Under the pieces are notes generated by a model. The model was not told the DNA's origin. It saw only the letters and a program-made list of their open reading frames with translations, and searched no databases. 64,000 bases of DNA from JACRDG01 sp963760985 (GTDB lineage Bacteria; Desulfobacterota; Desulfomonilia; Desulfomonilales; Desulfomonilaceae), in assembly GCA_963760985.1 (NCBI GenBank), contig CAVXFM010000004.1, positions 248,001 through 312,000 on the forward strand. The letters are read 5' to 3'. The position numbers were made by a program, and so were the translations under genes. Positions within the stretch are counted from its first letter, which is position 1. Each line of letters begins with the position of its first letter. Shown one piece after another: positions 10,183 to 18,583 of this stretch.

Positions 10183-11739
10183 ATGAAAAAGCAATTGCAT
10201 CTCATGCCTTTTTCCTGGTGCGTGGTCCTGGTAAATGTGGGAGCGAATCTCGCGGGTTTTTTCGTCGTCCAACTCTTGCTGCACTACGCTCAGCCTGCCC
10301 AAGAGTGGAATGGTGGGGCGTTTATCGAAGCAAAGACCAACATGGTCTTGCTCGCGCTTCTCGTGCCTGCAGCGGTCTTGGTATTGGTGGCATTGGCCGC
10401 GCCGGTGGGCCGGGCAATGCAGGTCATCCAGCAGCGGGGGAGACCTGCATCAAGAAGCCTTGTCCGCGGCGAGGCACCGAGTAATCAACCTTCCCTTCCT
10501 TGCAGCCTTGATGAATCTCGTTGCATGGGTGGTTCCGGCAGTGGCATTCCCGGTGAAGTTGGCGCTTCAAGGGAAATTGCAGCCATCCCATACAGGCTTG
10601 TACATCCTCTACAGTTTTACCAATGCCTTTATGATCACACTCCTTGCATTCGTGCTCTTGCAGTACGCGTGTCGCAAGATTGCGGTGCCGTTCCTGTTTC
10701 CGCAAGGAAACCTCAGGGACGAGACAGGCACCTTGAAACTGGGCATTCGCGCCCGCTTGATGATTCTCTACGGCGCCATCTGTTTCCTGCCCATGCTCCA
10801 AACTGCGCTGGTGATCAATGCAGGAAGATTTCCGACTTTTGCGGAAACGGAACCACTGATCGTACTGCACAACCTGGGGACTTTCTCGATTATCCTCTTC
10901 GCCTTTGTCGCCTTATACGGGCTCTGGTTGGTATCCCTCTTCAGCAAGAATATCTCCGAACCGATCGAGGAAATCATGGAGCTGACCAAACGGGTGAAGG
11001 CAGGCGATTATGAAGCACGAGCCCAGGTGGTGAGCAACGATGAGATTGGCTATCTCGGGGACCGGTTCAACGAAATGGGGCGAGGGCTCGAGGAGCGGGA
11101 GCGCATACGAGATATGTTTAATCTCTTCACCAGTCCTGAGATCGGCGCGGAGATCCTCGCGGGTAACGTCTCCACCGACGGAGAGATTCGGGAGGTGACT
11201 CTTCTCTTCGCGGACCTCAGGGGGTTTACGGCCATGTCAGAGCGCCTCGAACCGAAACAAGTGGTGCAATCGGTAAACTCTTATTTCAGCGCCATGAGTG
11301 AAGCAGTTGTCGAAAACGGCGGCATCGTGCTTCAGTATGTGGGGGATGAAATCGAGGCGGTTTTTGGGGCTCCTGCTCGAGATCCGGACCACGCGACCAA
11401 AGCGGTTGCCGCGGCCTTGTCCATGCGCCAGAGGTTGGACGCGCTCAACTGGGAGCGAGCAGTTCTGGGGCAAGAGCGTTTGTCTCACGGAATCGGGGTG
11501 CATACGGGCGACGCGCTGGCAGGAATCGTAGGAAGTAGTACAAGATTTCGTACGCAATGGTGGGCGATACGGTGAACATGGCTTCCCGCATTCAGGAGCT
11601 CAACAAAGAGATGGACTCCGATATACTCATCAGTGAAGAAACCTACCGATCACTCAAAGTCCCCGTTCAGGTGTCCGGCCCTGTCTCGGTGTCGGTAAGG
11701 GGCAAACGGCAAACTCTGGATGTGTACCGGGTCTTGTGA
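10183..11739 (+). CDS. Membrane-bound class III adenylate/guanylate cyclase with HAMP domain (two frameshifts)
   Basis: The N-terminal half has about six hydrophobic segments in three pairs: WCVVLVNVGANLAGFFVV, MVLLALLVPAAVLVLVAL, LPFLAALMNLVAWVV, AFMITLLAFVLLQY, RLMILYGAICFLPML and FSIILFAFVALYGLWLV. A HAMP linker follows (ISEPIEEIMELTKRVKAGD). The catalytic domain contains REVTLLFADLRGFTAMSE, YVGDEIEAVFGAP and HTGDALAGIVGS, so metal-binding aspartates are present. The first frame change is in a run of five G near 10435; removing one G restores QQRGDLHQEAL. The second, near 11545, lacks one base before SYAMVGDTVNMASR. The repaired length is about 518 residues. It should make a cyclic nucleotide in response to a membrane or periplasmic signal. 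Confidence 0.82.
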
Positions 11740-12113
11740 CCGTATTTGAGGACACCCCAACCTCACACCCGAGACAACGCTCATTCGCCAGGCACCTGCA
11801 GCATACCCCCGTTCATAGTGACCAGGGCGCTCGTCATGCCCTCGCGTGCCAAATCAGGCTGCAGGGTCTGGTCGAACGCGACCATTCCTTTTGGAGCCTC
11901 TTTTGACGTATACTGGACAAACGGATCACAATCCTACGTGGTAGGGGCCAAGTCGAATCATGCCGGACGAACGGACCTCCACGTGACCGGAGAAACTCCT
12001 GCGAAACGGACTTATGACCGCAAACACACTCGAACCCTTTTTTTTCCCTGGCAAGGGCACGTACGCATGCGCCCCCGCGTCAGGACAGAAGCGTTTCTCT
12101 GAGGTGTAGACAA
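11740..12113. other. Intergenic region before the three-gene signalling cassette
   Basis: No supported gene. The only promoter-like element is a weak pair, TTGACG and CACAAT with an 18-bp spacer, at about 11907-11936. A GAGGTG ribosome-binding site ends the gap. Confidence 0.4.
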
Positions 12114-12617
12114 TTGTTGAGGAAGAATTTGAGCAAAACCGGACGCCTGTGCCGCGGCGTACTCTTGGTTGCGTTCGGGTTTGTCGGGCAAGTTCTCGTT
12201 CCCGCCTCGGTATGGGCATTCCAGTCGCATCCGGCGCCGGAGGGCCTGTACGCGCATCAGCTCGCGCACGTGTTTCTGGTGATTGCGATGGGCTTTCTCG
12301 CGTACTGGTTGGAATTCAATCGACTTGCTCTGCAAAAAGGGTGGCGGCTGATCCAGGCTTCTTGCTTGCTGTTCATCGTGTGGAATCTTGTGGCCATGGC
12401 AGGACATTGGGTGGAGGAATGCATCCCCCGTGAAGTCTTTCAGGGAGATCCGGACTGGACTCAACGGATTGATCTCACGGTGAACTCGTTGAACTACGCG
12501 TACTATTGTCTCAAGCTCGACCACCTTGTATGTGTCCCTGCCATGATCTGCCTTTTCCTCGGAGTGCGGGCCCTGTACAAAGATGTCGTGAGCAAGGAGC
12601 CTCTTGCAGATGAATGA
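12114..12617 (+). CDS. Membrane protein encoded upstream of a PAS histidine kinase
   Basis: A 167-residue protein of no family I can name. I start it at the TTG at 12114, since GAGGTG lies about 8 bases upstream and no in-frame ATG precedes the hydrophobic region. A signal-like segment (GVLLVAFGFVGQVLVPASVWA) is followed by AHQLAHVFLVIAMGFLAYWL, CLLFIVWNLVAMAGHWVEE and VCVPAMICLFLGVRALY, so three or four membrane spans. Several His residues lie at membrane edges (HQLAH, GHWVEE, LDHLVC), which could bind a metal, heme or quinone; this is inference. It overlaps the kinase gene by 8 bases, so the two are very likely made together and the protein may be the sensory or anchoring partner. Confidence 0.65.
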   Translation: MLRKNLSKTGRLCRGVLLVAFGFVGQVLVPASVWAFQSHPAPEGLYAHQLAHVFLVIAMGFLAYWLEFNRLALQKGWRLIQASCLLFIVWNLVAMAGHWVEECIPREVFQGDPDWTQRIDLTVNSLNYAYYCLKLDHLVCVPAMICLFLGVRALYKDVVSKEPLADE

Positions 12618-14163
12618 ATCGTTCAGCATGGCTCCCATCTGGTTCACCGACGTCATCGGGTCTGCTTCGATGGTGGTGTTGTCTTTCTTGTCCGTGATGT
12701 ACGCTCGGCGCCTGCTCAAGGCCAGGCCTGCGGACGTTATATGGACCTATTTGTTATGGCTGACGCTCGCGTTGGCAGTGTTCGCGGTATCCAGATCCGT
12801 AGGCCACATCGCAAAGCGCATGCTGTTGCTCCTCAACATGGACTCCGTGTGGATCGAACTTCGACCGTACAGCGGAGCGTTCAACACTTTTACCTTTGTA
12901 GTGGTGGCTTCCATTACCCTCTTCTTTCAACGAGTCCACAAGATTCATACCGCGGTACGTGACGACAGGCGTGCGTTGCGAGAAGCCAGCCGGGAGGTCA
13001 TGCGCCTGAACAGGGATCTGGAATCTCTTGTCGTACATCGCACAGAAGAGCTGAGCCGATCCGAGAGTAAATATCGCCGTGTGTTTGAAGGCTCCATGGA
13101 CATGATCTTCATCCTGGATGGCAACGGTTGTTTTGTGGACATCAACAAAGCAGGCTTGGGCGCGCTGGGTTATGGCGCCAAGGATGAACTCGTCGGGAAA
13201 AAGGGACTGGAGAGTCTGTTCGTGTCGTCCCAAGACTTTCGGGAAGTCGTGGAAGATATCGGTTGTCACGGATTTGTCCAGAACCGGGAGTGCCGACTCC
13301 GGTCCAAAAGCGGTGCGGAGTTGTTCGTCCTGCTCAGCGCCACAGGCGGCAAGGACGGGGAAGGTCGTCTCATCCGGTACGAGGGTATGGCCAAGGATAT
13401 CACCGCAAGGAAGCATCTGGAAAGACAGCTTCAACAGGCCGACAAGTTGGCGTCCCTCGGTCAGATTTCGACCGGGCTTGCGCACGAAATCAATAATCCT
13501 TTGGGGGTGGTGCTCGGTTACACGCAATTGTTGCTTCGCGAGACGCAACTCGACACCCAGATGAGGGATGACCTGAAGACCATTGAGAAGCACGCACGCA
13601 ACTGCAAGACCATCCTGGACGATCTCCTCAAATTCGCGCGCAGCACCCCCACCAAGAAATCCTCCGTCAACATCAATGAGTGCATGAGCGAAGTGATATC
13701 GCTACTGGCTCATCAATTCGAAGTGGAGAAAATTTTGTTGCAGACCTCCCTGGAGCCGAGCCTGCCGCGGCTGGTGGCTGACGAGGAAAAATTGAAACAG
13801 GTGTTCATGAATCTGCTCATGAACGCAAAGCAGGCAATTTCCCACACGGGTAGAATCACCGTGGAAACAGGAAGAGATCCGGCGGAAAGTTGCATCCACG
13901 TGGCAATTTCAGACGACGGATACGGAATTCCGCCCGAACTGGTCCACAAGATTTTCGATCCTTTCTTCACCACCAAGCCGGTCGGGGAAGGAACCGGATT
14001 GGGCCTGTCGGTGAGTTATGGCATCATCCAGGATCACGGCGGGAGGATCGAAGTGCAGAGCGAGCCCGGGAGAGGCAGCACCTTCACGGTGGTCTTACCC
14101 ATGGAAGAGCCGTTATCTGCGGGGGCAGGCCAAGAGGGAATTCCGGACAGGGGATCATCATGA
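12610..14163 (+). CDS. Membrane PAS sensor histidine kinase
   Basis: About 517 residues from the ATG at 12610 (AAGGAG ten bases upstream). Three hydrophobic segments occupy about residues 12-105. A coiled region leads to a PAS domain (about 150-260: SKYRRVFEGSMDMIFILDGNGC) ending in GMAKDITARK. The dimerisation/phosphoacceptor helix has the H-box GLAHEINNPLGVV. The ATPase domain shows the N box (NLLMNAKQA), DDGYGIP, FDPFFTTK and GTGLGLSVSYGI, so the kinase appears intact. Its stop overlaps the regulator start as ATGA, tight evidence that the sigma-54 activator is its partner. The signal is unknown, presumably sensed with the small membrane protein. Confidence 0.92.
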   Translation: MNESFSMAPIWFTDVIGSASMVVLSFLSVMYARRLLKARPADVIWTYLLWLTLALAVFAVSRSVGHIAKRMLLLLNMDSVWIELRPYSGAFNTFTFVVVASITLFFQRVHKIHTAVRDDRRALREASREVMRLNRDLESLVVHRTEELSRSESKYRRVFEGSMDMIFILDGNGCFVDINKAGLGALGYGAKDELVGKKGLESLFVSSQDFREVVEDIGCHGFVQNRECRLRSKSGAELFVLLSATGGKDGEGRLIRYEGMAKDITARKHLERQLQQADKLASLGQISTGLAHEINNPLGVVLGYTQLLLRETQLDTQMRDDLKTIEKHARNCKTILDDLLKFARSTPTKKSSVNINECMSEVISLLAHQFEVEKILLQTSLEPSLPRLVADEEKLKQVFMNLLMNAKQAISHTGRITVETGRDPAESCIHVAISDDGYGIPPELVHKIFDPFFTTKPVGEGTGLGLSVSYGIIQDHGGRIEVQSEPGRGSTFTVVLPMEEPLSAGAGQEGIPDRGSS

Positions 14164-15610
14164 ACGAGCCCATCAAGGCGCGACTTCTTATTGTGGACGA
14201 CGAAGAAGACATGCTCAGACTGCTCAAACGGAGTCTCTCCGCGGATCTGGACTGCGAAATTGAAACCGCTTCCAATGCTTTTCAGGCGCTGGCCCTACTG
14301 GAAGCGGGTCCCTTTGACGTGGTGTTGGCAGACATACGCATGCCCGGCATGGACGGCATGGAATTCTTGGAACGGGTGCAGCGGACGCATTCGGGGTTGA
14401 CCGTCGCGCTCATGACCGCATACGGGACTATCGATCTCGCGGTGCAGGCCATCAAATCCGGCGCGTACGACTTCATCACCAAGCCGTTTGAGCACGACAA
14501 ACTGACGCATCTTCTCGGTAAGGCTCTGGAGCGAAGCCGACTGGTGAGAGAGAACCTCAGGCTCCTTCAGCGCATCAGGGAACGGGAGAACTTCCACGAA
14601 ATGGTGGGAATGAGCCCCAAGATGCAGAAGATTTTCGAGACGATTCGCGTCATCAGCAAGACAGACGTCACGGTTCTTCTCACAGGTGAATCGGGAACCG
14701 GTAAAGATATGGCAGCACGTGCAATTCACGGGTTCAGCCCGCGAAGCACAGGGCCATATGTGGCAGTGAATTGCCCGAACCTTCCGGAAAGCATTCTTGA
14801 AAGCGAGCTTTTCGGTACAAGAAAGGGGCGTTCACTCACGCGACGTCGGATAAGAACGGTCTTTTCTGGGAGGCGAATCGCGGGACCATTTATCTCGACG
14901 AAATCGGCGACATTTCCCCCACGCTTCAGACCAAGCTCCTCCGCGTGCTCCAGGAAAAGGAAATACGACCGCTCGGGCAGAACAAGAGCATCAAAGTAGA
15001 TGTGCGTATTATCGCGTCCACCAACCAGGACCTGCCTGCCAAGATTCGGGACAACCTTTTCCGGCAAGATCTGTTCTATCGGCTCAATGTTCTCTCCCTC
15101 GAGATGCCCCCGCTCAGAGATCGCACCGAGGACATCCCACTGCTGGTGGATCAGTTTCTCACCAAATTCAGCCAAGAGTACGGCAAGAAACCCAAGACCG
15201 TGGCTCCGAACCTGATGCATCGTTTCATGAGGCACAGGTGGGACGGGAATGTCAGAGAATTGGAGAACGTAATCAGTCGAGCGGTGCTCCTTTCGCCTGG
15301 CGCGGAGATTCAAGCGGAGGATATTGACTGGGTGTCCGCTACCGAGGAAGAGTGCCTGGTAGGATCAGCAGTCAGAGACCTCCCTTACAAGGAGGCAAAG
15401 GCCAAGGTGCTTGAGCGCTTTCATCAGGAGTATCTTGCCGACCTGTTTTTTCGGAATCACCACAACGTGACCAAGGCAGCCAAAGCCTGCGGGCTGGAAA
15501 GGCAAGCGCTGCAACAGGTGATGCGGCGGTATGGTATTAAGCCGGGAAACCTCCATCCGGCCGATGATGCGGATCGGAGTCCTGACCGAGGGGATCAGAA
15601 CGCCGAGTAG
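14160..15610 (+). CDS. NtrC-family sigma-54-dependent response regulator (one frameshift)
   Basis: Domains in order are a receiver (about residues 1-125; DDEEDM, phospho-acceptor in VVLADIRMPGMDG, KPFE lysine), an AAA+ sigma-54 activation domain (Walker A GESGTGKD, GAFTHA loop, LDEIGDISP, LFYRLNVLSLEMPPLRDR, WDGNVRELENV) and a C-terminal helix-turn-helix (NVTKAAKACGLERQALQQVMRRYGI). The frame changes near 14816; adding one base restores FGYKKGAFTHATSDKNGLF. The sigma-54 contact loop is GAFTHA rather than GAFTGA, a variant seen in some intact activators. It should activate sigma-54 promoters when phosphorylated by the upstream kinase; the targets are not evident, and the two sigma-54-like promoters in this window are candidates only. 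Confidence 0.9.
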
Positions 15611-16083
15611 TACGGTGATCTTTGCAAGAAACGTCATGAGCTGCCGCGGTCACGTAACACGACGCTCAGTACAAATCGCTGCCCCGCTTTCTTTCCGCCC
15701 CCGGGCATGACACGGCCGTCGCCCCGTAACCGGGACGGGATCCTTGGCAAATCTTCTCATCCCGTGATACGGGCCATCCTTTCCTGCATGCAATGATTTT
15801 ATTGCACTGCACTATTTCTCCTTCGCGTCACATAAATGACTGATGTTAGATCGTTAAACAGCTGAAGTCGCCTGACGCGCGCCATGTTTGTATTGCGCGT
15901 TCCCGGGTAGCTGCTGGCTGTGCGTCTCGGACAGCGGACGGATCTCATTCGCCTATTCGTCGTGATATCACCAAGTTCCCTCCTGATCTCCCAATCTCTG
16001 GTCGGATGGCCCGCTCTTTGCTTATAGGGATGGCAACCCCTCGCGGGCTTGGTGGCGCTAGATGACGAGGATGGGAAACGACA
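15611..16083. other. Intergenic region with an inverted repeat
   Basis: No gene seen. It contains the inverted repeat TGCAAT-GATTTT-ATTGCA at 15789-15806, flanked by GCA/TGC, which could be a regulator site. It uses the same TGCAA/TTGCA half-sites as the 564-684 cluster but in the opposite order. No consensus promoter was identified. Confidence 0.4.
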
Positions 16084-16452
16084 GTGGCGATCATTCTGGT
16101 TCTCGATGCTGAAGCGGATTCTCGGATGCTTTTCAAGCGCTTTTTGGAAAGAGAGGGGCACGAGGTACTCACCTGTGGCGATCGGGCGCGCGCACTGGAG
16201 TTGGTCGATTCCACGGACCTGGACTTGGTCATCGTCAACGTCGATGCGGGTCGCAGGAACACCACCCCGGTGGGCCAGTTGCTCAAAGCCAAGAAAACCG
16301 GGCTGCGGGTGCTCATCATCACAGATTTTCTCCACGAAGAATGCAAGGAGATCCTCGCGGAACAGGAAGTTCTGCTGAGACCCGTGGAATTGGACACCAT
16401 TGAAGCGAGGGTGCGCGAGCTACTCACGCTGAGTGTGCAGAGGGCCGGGTGA
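16084..16452 (+). CDS. Degenerate receiver-domain protein
   Basis: A 122-residue single-domain protein starting at a GTG. It has the CheY-like strand and helix pattern: AIILVLDAEADSRML, DLVIVNVDAG, LRVLIITDF, EVLLRPVELDTIEARVREL. The residue at the phosphorylation site is Asn (VIVN) rather than Asp, the active-site lysine is replaced by Arg (LLRPVE), and one of the two N-terminal acidic residues is Ala. It therefore cannot be phosphorylated in the usual way and may act as a pseudo-receiver that binds a partner. It precedes the TauE/SafE transporter gene by about 160 bases. Confidence 0.65.
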   Translation: MAIILVLDAEADSRMLFKRFLEREGHEVLTCGDRARALELVDSTDLDLVIVNVDAGRRNTTPVGQLLKAKKTGLRVLIITDFLHEECKEILAEQEVLLRPVELDTIEARVRELLTLSVQRAG

Positions 16453-16610
16453 GGACGTTTCCCCGCAGGGAGAGGTCACGATGTCTGGCGACGAACGAAC
16501 AAATACCCATGTGCGGCCGCGCAGGGAAGGCGCGGAGCCGGAGGCGCGAGAGCGTTTGAGGTACCTGTCCGAATGCTCATGGGAATCAGATACGTAACAA
16601 GGAGGTCTGT

Positions 16611-17777
16611 ATGAAGCAAAGAAAGTGGATTATCATAGGCTTGCTCGCACTGGTGGCAGTCGTCGCGACCATGATGATGACGACCCCCGCACTTGCGGAC
16701 AAGCTCTCCGACGCCATTGCCAAGACGCCCCAGGGCGTAGGCAAAGGGATGATCGACCCCAAAGCGTCTCCAGGCTATTTGGGGATTCCGGGAGCAAAGC
16801 ACCCGTTCCTTCTTTACGGTTTCCTTTGGGCCGTGTGGGTCGGGTGGATTTTCTCTTCGGTGGGAGCGTTTGGCGGAATCATGGCCGGTGTCGGCCACAT
16901 CACCATATTCGGCCTGGCCGATTATGCGAAGACCTTTAAGAAGACCAGTCCGACACTCAATAAGCTGCTTACCGACTCTATTCGGGTGAGCAACCAGTAC
17001 TTGGTCGGACTTTCGGCCTTGATTTCCAGCACCAACTACTACCGAATGGGGCGTCTGGTTCTCCCTCTGGGCATCTGCCTGGCCATCGGCAGTGTGTCCG
17101 GATCGGTGTTGATACCCATCCTCACTGCGGGTAAAATCAATCTGAGCGCGTATCTGGGATATTTTGGCATCTGCGTGTTCGTCATCGGTGGCTTCCTGTT
17201 CTACGAAACCACCGAGCGAGGTCAGAAGGGCAAGAAAGCAGCAAAAGCCGCGGCAGCAGCCTTTGAGAAGGCCCATATCCAAAAAGCCGATGGCGCGCAA
17301 ATGGATGAGGCGGCCGCGGGCGTGCAAGTGAAATCGTGGAGCTTATCGCGTATCTCTTTCACGTTTTACGGTGTTGAGTTCTCCTTCAGCCCCATTGTCC
17401 CGGTAATCGGAGGATTCCTCATTGCTGCGCTCGCATCGTTCCTGGGAGTAGGCGGCGGTTTCTTGTTCGTGCCGTTTCTGACTTCCGTGGCGGGTCTGCC
17501 CATGTTCCTCGTTGCAGGGACCTCAGCGCTGGCTGTTTTGGTCGGCATGATCACTTCGATCTTCTCCTACATGTTCATCAAGGGCATACCGGTCTATTGG
17601 CCGCTGATCGGCGCCGAGCTGGTAGGAATCTTCATCGGCTCCATGGTGGGGCCGCGCACGTCCAAGTACATCCCCGACATCTGGCTCAAACGTTTGTTCG
17701 TGGTCCTGGCCCTCTACGTGGGACTTCGTTACGTGACCAAGGGCTTTCTCGGTTTCTCGATCGTGCCCCCGTTCTAG
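16611..17777 (+). CDS. TauE/SafE (TSUP) family transporter
   Basis: A 388-residue inner-membrane protein with a strong AAGGAGG ribosome-binding site. It begins with a signal-like segment, then GFLWAVWVGWIFSSVGAFGGIMAG, the first TSUP repeat. A charged cytoplasmic linker rich in Ala and Lys (about residues 205-250) precedes the second repeat (GGFLIAALASFLGVGGGFLFVPFL, GTSALAVLVGMITS, GSMVGPRTSKYI). TSUP members export or import small sulfur or carbon anions such as sulfite, sulfoacetate or thiosulfate (family knowledge). Its position before a small membrane protein and a molybdenum oxidoreductase suggests it moves the substrate or product of that enzyme. Confidence 0.85.
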   Translation: MKQRKWIIIGLLALVAVVATMMMTTPALADKLSDAIAKTPQGVGKGMIDPKASPGYLGIPGAKHPFLLYGFLWAVWVGWIFSSVGAFGGIMAGVGHITIFGLADYAKTFKKTSPTLNKLLTDSIRVSNQYLVGLSALISSTNYYRMGRLVLPLGICLAIGSVSGSVLIPILTAGKINLSAYLGYFGICVFVIGGFLFYETTERGQKGKKAAKAAAAAFEKAHIQKADGAQMDEAAAGVQVKSWSLSRISFTFYGVEFSFSPIVPVIGGFLIAALASFLGVGGGFLFVPFLTSVAGLPMFLVAGTSALAVLVGMITSIFSYMFIKGIPVYWPLIGAELVGIFIGSMVGPRTSKYIPDIWLKRLFVVLALYVGLRYVTKGFLGFSIVPPF

Positions 17778-17815
17778 GCCTGCTCATACAAATCGCGTGT
17801 GAACGCACAGCAGAA

Positions 17816-17845
17816 GGGAGGCTTCCGCCACGATGGATGCCTCCC
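17816..17845 (+). other. Intercistronic hairpin
   Basis: GGGAGGC (17816-17822) and GCCTCCC (17839-17845) pair around a 16-base loop between the transporter and the next membrane gene. There is no T-run, so an mRNA processing or stability hairpin is more likely than a terminator. Confidence 0.45.
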
Positions 17846-17871
17846 CCCCTCAAGGGTTTTGGTGAACGATC

Positions 17872-18468
17872 ATGCAGCTGTACCCGCTATTTCAGACCAT
17901 CGATCCTTTTCTGATATGGTTCTACCGGATCACCGGCTACGCGTTTCCGGATTTTCTGATCGGCACGTTTGTGCTCGCGGCCATTGCGGTGATTCTCGGG
18001 GAGTTCACTATTTCCCTGGCATACCTGGCCAACAGGAAACGCATTGAGAAAGAAACCAACGAGGCGATCCAATACCAGAATCTTTCCGTGGACGCGCTGA
18101 AAGCAGGGGACAAGGCCACGTACAAGGCATCCAATACGCTGGCCAACGACGCATTCGGCAAGACGTTCTTTATGCAGATCGCTTTATCGAGCGCATTCCT
18201 CTGGCCCATACCTTTTGCGCTTGCCTGGATGGACTTTCGATTCGCGGATGTGGACTTCCGGCTCCTGTTCACCGAACATTTTGTAGGGTACGCCTGCGTG
18301 TTCGTGCCTATGTACGCGGCCGCATACATGACGTTCAAGCGCATCAAGTACAGAATTCCCTATTTCAAAAAGATAAAGGCCCTTCTGGATGCTCAGGAGA
18401 CAGGCGGTGTCCGGTTGAAAAGCTTTGCCGATCTTTTGCCCGTCAGGAAAGCGGTTCCCAACTCGTGA
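17872..18468 (+). CDS. Small membrane protein, possibly EMC3/TMCO1 (DUF106)-like
   Basis: A 198-residue protein with a hydrophobic N-terminal segment (DFLIGTFVLAAIAVILGEF), a charged helical middle (NRKRIEKETNEAI), then two more spans (FFMQIALSSAFLWPIPFALA and GYACVFVPMYAAAYMTF) and a basic tail. A span, charged coiled segment with A-GDK, then paired spans resembles the EMC3/TMCO1/DUF106 architecture, but this is pattern resemblance only. It lies between the transporter and the molybdoenzyme and could be the membrane anchor that complex otherwise lacks. Confidence 0.55.
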   Translation: MQLYPLFQTIDPFLIWFYRITGYAFPDFLIGTFVLAAIAVILGEFTISLAYLANRKRIEKETNEAIQYQNLSVDALKAGDKATYKASNTLANDAFGKTFFMQIALSSAFLWPIPFALAWMDFRFADVDFRLLFTEHFVGYACVFVPMYAAAYMTFKRIKYRIPYFKKIKALLDAQETGGVRLKSFADLLPVRKAVPNS

Positions 18469-18506
18469 AATGAGCGCTCCCTGAGGAGCTTTACATACAG
18501 AAATGC

Positions 18507-18527
18507 GGAGACCGCAAAGAGGTCTCC
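18507..18527 (+). other. Intercistronic hairpin before the molybdoenzyme gene
   Basis: GGAGACC (18507-18513) and GGTCTCC (18521-18527) form a perfect 7-bp stem with a 7-base loop about 57 bases before the start codon. There is no T-run; it may tune expression or mRNA stability between the genes. Confidence 0.45.
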
Positions 18528-18583
18528 CGAAAATCGTAACCCCATACACGTTTCGAGATAACACAGATTGAAAGGGTGATCAG

